Below are positions 56,238 to 64,000 of a stretch of 64,000 nt of DNA, piece by piece. Below the pieces are notes generated by a model. It was not told the DNA's origin. It worked only from the letters and a program-made list of their open reading frames with translations, and ran no database searches. This DNA comes from Nemertoderma westbladi (Eukaryota > Xenacoelomorpha > Nemertodermatida > Nemertodermatidae). Every line of letters starts with the position of its first letter. Within the stretch, counting starts at the first letter, position 1. Location: positions 1 through 64,000 of the forward strand of contig JAUCBJ010007200.1 in assembly GCA_032718475.1 (NCBI GenBank), in the 5' to 3' direction. The position numbers and the translations under genes are program-made.

Positions 56238-56655
56238 GCACATCTGCGAGCTATGCTGTACCAAGGCATCTGTCATCTCTGTTTTAGATGATCTCCCTCA
56301 CTCCTCACACAATTTTCCTCACGGACTTTGTTGTCCCTTCCTCTCTCACCAGTCCCTTGAGACTGATCCTCCTCTATGCTCGCCCTCCACACTTGAATCT
56401 CGCACATCTTTCACTTCCTCACACCCTAAAACCTCCTCCCCATACTTCCCTCATTCCCCCATACTCAACCCGTTTTTGTTGTCACTCTCCACACTCTTAT
56501 CGGGTCCCACGCATATGTACACCATGGCAGTGAGATCCGTCTAATGTCTCGTCATCCTACTCTAGTCAATTGGTCCCCAATCCCAGTAGCTAGTTGGAAA
56601 AGTTTATATTTGACTATAGTACATACATTGATTATATTGGATATTAATTAATTAA
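56238..56655 (-). repeat. Element E 3' region, partial direct repeat of 57510-57925
   Basis: In plus orientation, GCGAGCTATG, CCAAGGCATCTG, CCACACTTGAAT, GATCCGTCTAATGTCTC and GTCCCCAATCCCAGTAGCTA occur in the same order as in 57510-57925, with many indels. LINE C ends directly at its left edge. It is one more diverged copy of the region preceding the LTR-like segment. Confidence 0.65.
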
Positions 56656-57600
56656 TTTTACGTGTGACGGGATTGCAGATCCCGACCGGGTTAGATTTGT
56701 ACACGTCACCGTTTCACTGGGGCTGTTGCACTATAGTCGTTTTGGGCGAAGGCCGTCGGGGAAAATAATAGAGTTTGTGTTTCTCAATATTAATGTTCCG
56801 AATGACAATAGCACAGGATCAGTATGTAGTGAATATCACGATACAGAATAACAGCAGAAAATACACAGATATTAATTGGTTATGTTGGTGGTGGTGATGG
56901 TCATAAACTATGACCGGTCTGCAACTCTGTGATTAATGAACTGACCGGTAAATCAGTAATACAGAATAATATATGATTGATACACACAGATATTGGTTTC
57001 ACCTCTTACTCTACTTGGCCTTCTGTACACAGTGGATGCTTTCCTATCTCTGATCACGTGCTTCCCTCCCTGCTATTGGCTAATATACTAATTGTCACTT
57101 TGTCACTCCCTGTGAGTGTTTCCCCCCGCCGCTAGCCTCTACTAGCTGTGTTCTCCCTCCAAGGTGGTTTGACCTCTCACCTCTCTCTGTGGCTTTAGGG
57201 CTTGCGTCGCCCCCCCCCCCCCAAAGTTGGTTATGAGGCGAGATTATTATGGGTAATCTCGTATCCCCAATTATATTGATAAAATGCCACTGGTCCCATT
57301 TTACGGTGGATAATGTAATGTAATTGAATCCACTTACACTCCCCACCATGCTATTTTCCAGGTGAGAAGATAGCATCAACCTTAAGTGCGCTTCAATTGC
57401 GCTGGAACCCAACCTAATATCGGGTGTGGGGTGGAGTTCTTTTCTCGGGGTAGGCTTTCCAGACCCCCCCCCCCCCTGGGTGTGTTATTACTACCCCTCC
57501 TTGGTGCAATCGCGAGCTATGTTGCACCAAGGTATCTGGTGTCTCTGTTTGAGACAATTGTGCTCTCTCTTCACACAATTTTCTACAACCTCACTCTAAT
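56656..57600 (-). repeat. Element E LTR-like repeat, copy 2
   Basis: This is the inverted counterpart of about 37490-38330. It includes the C runs at 57211-57222 and 57465-57477, GAGGTGGTTTGACCTCTCACC, the inverted promoter-like box near 57080 (weaker than in copy 1), and AATATCGGGTGTGGGGTGGAGTT. It lies downstream of the minus-strand gag-protease region and so occupies the position expected of its 3' LTR. Exact ends are not determined. Confidence 0.5.
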
Positions 57601-58030
57601 CTTCCTCATTGACCCCGTTGTCCCTTACTCTCTCTTCGGTCCATTGGGACTCTTCCTCTCTCACTGCTCGCTCCCCACGCTTGAATTGCACTCATCTCAC
57701 TTCCTCACGCCCAAACACCTCCTCTCCATACTCCCCTCATACTCAACCCATTTTGTTTGGTTCTCCGTCCCCTCCTGTCAGGCTCCCACATTCTCATCAG
57801 TGTGGCCGTATGGGATCCGTCTAATGTCTCCTCCTCATGTCATAGTCAAGTGGTCCCCAATCCCAGTAGCTAATTGGAAAAGGTTATATATGACTATAGT
57901 ACTTACATTGGTTATATATTTATATTGATTAATTATGTAGTCAAGTGGTCCCCAATCCCAGTAGCTAATTGGAAAAGATTATATATGACTATATTGATTA
58001 ATTATATACATACGTACATACTAATTGCAC
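57601..58030 (-). repeat. Element E spacer with short tandem duplication
   Basis: The phrase GTGGTCCCCAATCCCAGTAGC, followed by TAATTGGAAAAG, occurs twice (about 57850 and 57940), each time followed by an ATATATGACTATA stretch. The plus-strand copy of element E has one corresponding phrase near 37270. Non-coding. Confidence 0.6.
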
Positions 58031-58567
58031 TTAATTATTTGCACTTAGGAGTTCGTATTTGCCTACCAGATCGATGGTTGGTGTCCTTTTGGTATCCTTG
58101 GCAACTCCCCTGAGGAAATCCCCATAGGCCCTCAAATATGCTACCAACTTCTTCCACCTCTTGTACGGTGTGTCCACCTCTCTGTCCACTAGGTGTCGGC
58201 TATCGTAATACACCGACTCGCCCTTCAGCGCCGGGTGGTCTACAAGACCCTCAGAGGCCACCTTAAAGGCTCTCCTGTGATTTAGAGGTGTTCCTGATAG
58301 CAGAAATGCCATCGGCTCTCTTCCGATAACCACGGCCATGAATAGGTTTAATAAACCTATCATTATCCAATCCTCCTGTAAGATATATCTCTTCTGATAT
58401 ATCTTTATCGCTCCCCTTCGGATCTGATATATCTCCTGTTTCCCCGGCCTCGCTCCCCATTTCAGTGAGTTCGCCAGTTCCACTCCGTACTCCTCTCGGA
58501 CTTGCCCCAGTCCATCGGCTTGTGGCAGACAAGCCTCATGAGCTGGAACATCCCCACTGCTCCACAA
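58031..58567 (-). CDS. Element E unknown ORF (178 aa), minus-strand copy
   Basis: An open 178-codon frame in E. Segments: ELANSLKWGARPGKQEIYQ, KIYQKRYILQEDWIMIGLLN, FMAVVIGREPMAFLLSG, RAFKVASEGLVDHPALKG, VYYDSRHLVDREVDTPYKR, KLVAYLRAYGDFLRG. WIMIGLLNLFMAVVIG is a likely membrane-spanning stretch. The plus-strand copy (34962-35392 + 36954-37200) encodes the same protein but is split by a piggyBac-type insertion. I do not recognise the family. It lies downstream of a BEL/Pao-like gag-protease on the same strand, so it may be an accessory or envelope-like product of that element; this is inference only. Confidence 0.5.
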   Translation of the reverse strand: MWSSGDVPAHEACLPQADGLGQVREEYGVELANSLKWGARPGKQEIYQIRRGAIKIYQKRYILQEDWIMIGLLNLFMAVVIGREPMAFLLSGTPLNHRRAFKVASEGLVDHPALKGESVYYDSRHLVDREVDTPYKRWKKLVAYLRAYGDFLRGVAKDTKRTPTIDLVGKYELLSANN

Positions 58568-58599
58568 TGTCCTGTGTTCTCTACCACCCCCAAAGTGGC

Positions 58600-59200
58600 A
58601 ATTTTCTTAGTTTTATTTTAATTTTATCTATGTTGGCCCCTGTCTGTGCTATTATCCCATCTACCTTCCTACTTATTTCTTACTATATGCCCTACTACTA
58701 CTATGCTATGCCTACACACCCTTTACTTTCTTACTACGTGGCGCTCTCGGTGCCCACAACTTCTAACTTCTATGGTACTATGTACCCTAATACTGCTACT
58801 ATGGTATACCTACATACCATACCCTTCACTCTCTTACCACGTGGCGCTTTCGGTGCCCACAACCCCTCTGCTACTACTTCTATGGTATATCTACATACCA
58901 TACCCTTCACTCTCTTACTACGTGGTGCTTTCGGTGCCCACAACCCCTATACTACTACTTCTATGGTATACCTACATACCATACCCTCTAGTCTCTTACT
59001 ACGTGGCGCTTTCAGTGCCCAAAACCCCTATGCTACTACTTCTATGGTATACCTACATACCATACCCTCTACTCTCTTACAATGCGGCGCTTTTGGTGCC
59101 CACAACCTCTACGGTACTATGTACCCTACTACTGCTCCTATGTGGCGGCCACAGTGCCCACAACTTCTAACTTCTACGGTACTATGTACCTTACTTAGTA
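58600..59200 (-). repeat. Ancestral-looking satellite cluster (about six diverged 81-bp-type units)
   Basis: In plus orientation, the phrases GCGCTTTCGGTGCCCACAAC, CTACTACTTCTATGGTATA and ACATACCATACCC recur between about 58735 and 59165. These are the reverse complement of the 28.4-34.8 kb unit. Units here differ from one another at many sites, unlike the homogenised large array. It lies at the same position of element E relative to the unknown ORF. Confidence 0.85.
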
Positions 59201-59443
59201 CTACGTACTCCCTACTACTATTACTTTCTACTATCTCACTACTTATTTTATTATTTGCTTGTTATTTATTTTATATTTTTATTTTTATGTGTGAGAAGGG
59301 CGTCTCACCCTCATTCCCACCCCCTTCAGTCCAACATATTGGATGACTCAACAACCTAAGGGTCATTCTTCCAGCAGGCAACTATCTCAGTGCCCCCCTA
59401 TAGATCATCTTAATCTTCGCCCCACTCTTCTTCTCAATTACAA
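59201..59443. other. Element E spacer, no coding support
   Basis: TTATTT-rich followed by a short pyrimidine-rich stretch; it joins the satellite cluster to the minus-strand ORF at 59444. Confidence 0.35.
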
Positions 59444-60000
59444 CTATTTTGGAATTGACCTTCCCTTCTCCTTCACCCTTAAGTCGGGTCTTTCCGTCAT
59501 GTTACTGATCTCCTCGTGGTCCTCCCCTGGCGGCAAATTGCCACCCTTCATCTTGTCGTCACTTGGCGGTAGAATGCCACCCTTCATGTGATCCTCACTG
59601 GTACATGCCACCTCTGCTGGCTTCCCCCTCAATATGTGCGCTGGCGTTAAAGCCCCCGAAGACCCCTGGTCATCCTTTGGTACGCATGATGGCCCCGTGT
59701 GCAACATGTCTCCTCTAACTTTCCTAACTCCATTACCACGCTTCGTCATTAGATCCTCTCCCTTTGGATTAACCTTCTTACATCCTTTCCCTTTCCACCT
59801 TGTCTTCTTATTCGACCTCATCCTTATCGGTATGCTTTTTAACTGGACTGGTGTCTCTTCCGGACATCTCTCCGGACATCTCGCCATCCACTCTTCTCCA
59901 TCCTCATACCGATACTCGCCAGGAACATCTATGTTCCATCCCATCGCCTCTAGGTCCTCTGCATTGAACCCATTCTCCTCCGCCCACTCCCTTGCTGTTA
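59444..60000 (-). pseudogene. Minus-strand BEL/Pao-like element, post-protease ORF of unknown function
   Basis: A frame open from about 60000 down to 59444. It reads AREWAEENGFNAEDLEAMGW, MARCPERCPEETPVQ, KTRWKGKGCKK, DDQGSSGALTPAHILRGKPA and HMKGGILPPSDD; the last phrase is repeated in modified form as KMKGGNLPPGED. It is charged and low in hydrophobics. It sits where RT should follow the protease of a BEL/Pao element, but no RT motif is present. Family not recognised. Confidence 0.4.
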
Positions 60001-60694
60001 CTTGTCATCCTGTCTCCTATACCAATGGTACTTCTCTGGATTCATCCTCCACACTTTCCATTATACGTGGATCCAGATCCATACCCATCTCCTTCTGGTG
60101 TCCTTCCTCGGACTGCTTCTCATATGGGACCTCCCCATCACTTGTCTTTGGTTTATCCTCCATGTCCTCAACAGCACCGGACAGCATGCATCCTCATGTT
60201 TCAGATACACCAAACGGTGTCCTCGTCTTAATTGGGCCAGTGAGCATCCACCCAAATGACGTGAGATTGGCCATCGGGTCTCACTCTCTGTCATCGCCGA
60301 AGATGGTTTGTAGTCTCTCATGGGCTGTCGGACAGTCCATGCCGACTATGAGAGACACTTTTGGGACATCAAGTTCCGGTACAGAGAAGTTGATATTATC
60401 CAGGTATCGGTATTGCTCAACCTCGATCTTTGCGTTAATATTGATCGATTCTATTATCTGAATGGGTTCGATGGTAGCCCCATAGTCGCACCCTGGCATT
60501 ATCGCTGCAATCTCGCATCGCCCCCTCCTCATCTTCATGACCTCATATTTGCTTGAGATCGTGGTCACCACCATTTTACTTGGCCTGGTTTGTAAGGCCA
60601 CCCAACTCTCCATTAGCGTGAATGCTGCTTCGCTATCAACCAACATTATTGTCGTAACCAATAGCCCATTCTCTCCTATTATTCTCACTGGCAC
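60001..60694 (-). pseudogene. Minus-strand BEL/Pao-like protease, degenerate
   Basis: Frame 60281-60694 (-) carries a degenerate active-site motif LVDSEAAFTLM, with Glu where DSG/DTG is expected. It then has VPKVSLIVGMDCPTAH, the counterpart of the ILIGQ motif in the intact element, and beyond a stop at about 60280 ANLTSFGWMLTGPIK, matching the GWYFTGP protease end. In-frame stops follow (near 60195 and 60010). It overlaps the end of the gag frame by about 60 bp. The missing active-site glycine argues against function. Confidence 0.7.
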
Positions 60695-61600
60695 TACTCC
60701 GAGTAGTACCGTCCTCTTCTTCCGTGCTCATTGCCATGGTTTGGCCTCCAGTCTCATCAGTCTTGGCATATTTTATCGGTGGTTCCTGGCATCCATCCTT
60801 CCAGTGTCCTCCTACAGCGCATCGATGACATAGTCCATTCCTACCAGTGTAGGCTATCCAATCTTGTTTGATTAACGCCTGCCAATGCTTACAGTCTATG
60901 GTCTTATGGGTCCCATCTCTATGGAATTGACATTTGTATTCGGGATTGTAGCATTCCTTATATAGCGCTTCACATATTGTGCTTAGATTCATATCAAGAG
61001 ATTTAGTGTTTTGGTTACTTGGACTCGGCCTACTTGGGGTATTGGGTTTGTATTTGTTTGTATTATTGCTTTGCTTCTGTCCCTGCCACGGTGTGGCTCT
61101 ACTCCCAGCTCCTTGTGGACTAGAAGTCCTCTGCGTGGCCGCATGCGGTAGCGACTGTCTCACCTTCGGAAATGCATCCGCTGGACTATGTTCCGGATTA
61201 GGTTGGCTGCATTCCGCTTCCGGTACCTTACCGAGACTGTCCTCACTATAGACTGGATCCGTTATTAACTCCGCCTCATAGTTAAGGAAGTTCGACATCT
61301 CCTCCAACCCTGGCTCCGCACCTTTCTTTTCTCGAGTGGAGAAAGCGATCTTTCTCCATTTGTTTCTCAGCCAGATCGGTAGTGCCTGCGCTATCATGGT
61401 GATATTGTTTGATGCGTTGAGTTCGTAAGGTGCATCTAGAGTCTTTAATACTATTAGTGACTTTTCTACTTTATTAGCAAAGGTCTTGATGCTAACAGGG
61501 TTGTCTGCGAGTCTGCCTGATGTTATTCCCCTTAAGGTTTGTCGGATAATCTTCGCAGGATGGCCGAATTCCCTGTCTAGGGCTCATTGAGCCTCGAATT
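60636..61600 (-). pseudogene. Minus-strand BEL/Pao-like Gag, capsid and zinc-finger part
   Basis: Upstream of the ATG at 61397 the same frame is open from about 61580: ALDREFGHPAKIIRQTL, GRLADNPVSIKTFANKVEK, LKTLDAPYELNASNN, ALPIWLRNKWRKIAF. This is the DUF1759-type gag pattern. A proline/serine/asparagine-rich linker is followed by zinc fingers CQFHRDGTHKTIDC and CHRCAVGGHWKDGC, similar in spacing to those of the intact element at 45670-48708. A stop or gap near 61585 breaks the link to the upstream gag. Decayed but recognisable. Confidence 0.75.
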
Positions 61601-63459
61601 CCTGTCCCCTGTCCCTTCACCTATCGGGCCCGTCGACTTTCCCTGGGTGGGATATATCATCGGGGGTAACGGTCCCCTCCATATCTCTGTGTCGCACGAT
61701 TTGTTTGGATATGAGGGGGTGGGGTTCTTGTTTTTGGTTGTGTATATTGCTGATACTGTAATAGGGGAATGTCACCCTGCCCCCCCCCCCCCACTGGCGT
61801 TATGTTTGGCACTGGGGTTGATGTTATTATATTGGGGCCCATACACCTATCTGCAATACCCCCCCCCCCCCCCCTCTCGTGGGTATATATTGTATCCCTG
61901 CGTGTTATAGTCATACTGGTGTGCAGGTACCGGTATAGGCCTATCGGGTTCTTGCCTACTGGCCGGTATGTATGCCGCGACCTCCGGGTCTAATCTCATC
62001 ATTCCCGCTACCCTATCGCCTAGTAGTGCGTTATATAGTGCAGTATATGTGCAGTAAGGCCTACAGTATGTCATGCAGTGTCCTGTGTCCTTCCGGATCG
62101 AAGTTTAATCTTCTCGAGTATTCCGAGAAGTCCTCCCCGCGACTACCATATTCTCGGCTGGCAGCTATGTTCCGATGGGAAGATTCTCTCCGATCCCCTC
62201 TTCCTTGTACCGGTATACTCTGTACCCCTCTCCTGGTGTGTGGTATATTTCGCCAGGTTGTGTTTCTCCACGGCGTCGGCAATCTCCCGGGTTACAACCC
62301 CACCGGCTCTCCTTCTCCATCTCGACTATCGACGGTTCACTGTCCGTCCTTCCCCTCTGGTTGCCCACAGCAACACTTCCTCGTCCCTCCTCGCTTCTTT
62401 TGACTCCAGCGTAATGTCCTCCCTCATGAGATCTCATTTCGACCTCCCGGATGAACTCTACTGTTCTTTTTCCATCTTCCGAGTGTGATCAACGTTTCCT
62501 CGTTTGGCCGCTTATGGCACCAATGTCCCTCCCCCTGCCTAGTTGGATGGCCCCGGGGATATTCGCAGTCCCCCTACTATCCTCTGTTGTCGGGTGCCAC
62601 GGTTCACTTAACTCACCGCATGCATTATCTGCCGACACTCGTGGGGCATTCTCTGCACCCCCCCCCCCCGTCTCGTCTGCCGTCGGGTGCCATGGTTCAC
62701 TTAAGTCACCGCGCGCATTATCTGCCGACGCTCGTGGGGCATTCTCTGCACCCCCCCCCCCCCCCCCGTCTCGTCTGCCATCGGGTGCCACGGTTCACTT
62801 AACTCACCGCGTGCATTATCTGCCGACGCTCGTGGGGCATTCTCTGACCACCCACCCCCCCCCCCCCCCTCGTCATTAATTGGTTGTGGTGGGGCGCCGG
62901 TAATCCCCCCAAACCCGTCACCTCTTTTTTCGCCCCCATGTTCCCTTCCAGTCGACGTGTTAGTTCTACCCTCACTGGGTTTATTCACCCTCGCTCCTCC
63001 CTGCGCAACTGCGTGGCCTTGTAGGCTCTCACTAGACAAATTGCCTGTTTCCCCTACGTTTATATTAATTGCACCGCTAATAGTCTCACCCTGTTGATTT
63101 GTTATGTTACTATTTAAATTATTTTGATAAAATTCCGCCGGGGTTATTTATTATATTGTTACCTGGATTATACGGATTATCATTTAAATTATTTAAATTA
63201 TTTTGTCACCAATATTTATATTATTTGAATTATTTTATTCACCGCTATTTATATTATTACTTAAATTATTTTGTGCACCAATATTAGAATTATTACCGAG
63301 TAAAATATTATCTCCCGCAAGAAAAGTTTCATTAGTAATAGGGTTATCTATTACGGTACTATTAATATTAATTTCATTAAACGTATTGTTATTACCCCCC
63401 AGACAAGTCCTAGGTCTGCCGTCCGGTACCTGTAAGTGGGGTAATAACAAAGGTTTCCA
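61601..63459 (-). pseudogene. Minus-strand BEL/Pao-like Gag, disordered middle part with minisatellite
   Basis: Frames are broken and no single ORF spans this. Recognisable pieces include REDFSEYSRRLNFD and PEVAAYIPASRQEPDR, and an Asn-rich stretch (63235-63450, GNNNTFNEININ). Bases about 62589-62875 hold three copies of a 93-97-bp unit (TCGGGTGCCACGGTTCACTT ... CGTGGGGCATTCTC), each followed by a C run of 10-16. C runs also occur at 61781-61791 and 61859-61874. Expansion of the C runs explains most frame breaks. Confidence 0.55.
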
Positions 63460-64000
63460 TCACCCCCGGTTCCTCATAAATACTTCCCGAACCAGCCTCC
63501 CCGAACCAGCCTCGCTCTCGGATAAACCCATTTTTGCCACTTCCAATTGGCATTTCTGTTTCGCCTGGTATTGCATTAACCCCCTTAACCGGGTATGCAT
63601 GTCATCCCGCAAACGTTTGCCCACCCTCTCTCTTTCTCTATCCTCTCTAATACGCTGGTTGGCTAACTCTGCCTCTCTCACCTCCCGGTCTCTGCGCTCG
63701 TTTGCTTTTCTCTCGATTCTCTCAGCCTTCTGCCTTTTGCGTTCGTTTTCCACTCTCGCCTCCCGCTCCTCATGCTCTCTACGCTCGTTTGTTTCTCTCT
63801 CAATCCTCTCAACCTCCCGCTTCTTGCGCTCATTTTCCACTCTCGCCTCCCACTCCTCACATTCCTTGTGCTCGTTTGTTTCTCTCCTACTACTCTCAGC
63901 CTCCCACTCCTTGCACTCATTTTCCACTCTCGCCCCCCACTCCTCACGCTCCTTGCACTCATTCATTTCTCTCTCCCCCCACTGTCTATAGTTTCTCGCC
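63460..64000 (-). CDS. Minus-strand BEL/Pao-like Gag, N-terminal coiled coil (continues past the window)
   Basis: The frame is open from the window edge down to 63460. It encodes a highly charged, repeat-built coiled coil: EEWGARVENECKEWE, EEWEARVENERKKRE, EEREARVENERKRQK, KANERRDREVREAELANQR, then LRGLMQYQAKQKCQLEVAKMG. Units of about 23 residues (ARVENE...) repeat. The intact gag at 45670 also has a repeat-built coiled coil before its capsid region, so the two have parallel architecture although the sequences differ. No start codon is assigned because the gene runs beyond 64000. Confidence 0.6.
   Translation of the reverse strand, partial: ARNYRQWGEREMNECKEREEWGARVENECKEWEAESSRRETNEHKECEEWEARVENERKKREVERIERETNERREHEEREARVENERKRQKAERIERKANERRDREVREAELANQRIREDRERERVGKRLRDDMHTRLRGLMQYQAKQKCQLEVAKMGLSESEAGSGRLVREVFMRNRG

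Noticed and set aside
56288-58567. Proline/serine/threonine-rich plus-strand frames in 56.3-64 kb
   Set aside because: These are complements of purine-rich minus-strand element sequence and C runs; the minus strand carries the recognisable gag-protease motifs.

Overview
The window is nuclear DNA from an animal, probably a marine invertebrate; I cannot name the species. The evidence is a UBE3A-type HECT ubiquitin ligase with GT-AG introns, a two-exon dynein light chain LC8 gene, two ankyrin-repeat TRP-type cation channels, and a dense load of animal-type transposons (BEL/Pao LTR elements, several LINE families, hAT, piggyBac and smaller inverted-repeat elements). Intergenic DNA is AT-rich and studded with long G or C homopolymer runs.

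Host genes lie in the first third. The last two coding exons of a UBE3A-like E3 ligase are at 4603-6670 (+). Two tandem, apparently intronless TRP channel genes lie at 10943-13702 and 15741-18623 (both -). They share a 188-bp tract with a single mismatch, although the rest of the pair is well diverged. LC8 is at 20833-21492 (+). No canonical tRNA or rRNA gene was found.

The rest is a nest of mobile elements, several resolvable to the base from target-site duplications. At 1-2760 a roughly 440-bp inverted-repeat element was split by a 2144-bp hAT-like element (8-bp TSD) and a small hairpin MITE. Truncated LINE copies at 7283-8071 (12-bp TSD) and 8497-8987 (10-bp TSD) belong to the same family as a longer LINE at 41648-56237. 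That longer LINE is itself split by a complete 11,954-bp BEL/Pao-type element (42213-54166) with 1.2-kb LTRs differing at 4 bases plus one 11-bp indel, and a GGGCT TSD. This element has a long open gag and a protease, but lacks reverse transcriptase: the protease reading frame runs straight into the RNase H-integrase linker. Two piggyBac-type elements (35393-36953, 39711-41291) carry TTAA target sites and are built of about 165-bp internal repeats.

From 28.4 to 34.8 kb there is an array of about 71 copies of an 81-bp satellite with higher-order structure, interrupted by a 5'-truncated, poly(A)-tailed LINE with a 13-bp TSD. The array is embedded in a larger repeat, called element E here. E recurs inverted at 56.2-59.3 kb, where only about six diverged satellite units exist. 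On the minus strand beyond it (59.4 kb to the window end) is a second, decayed BEL/Pao-like gag-protease region, also without RT. E therefore may be another RT-less gag-pro element whose 3' region seeded the satellite.
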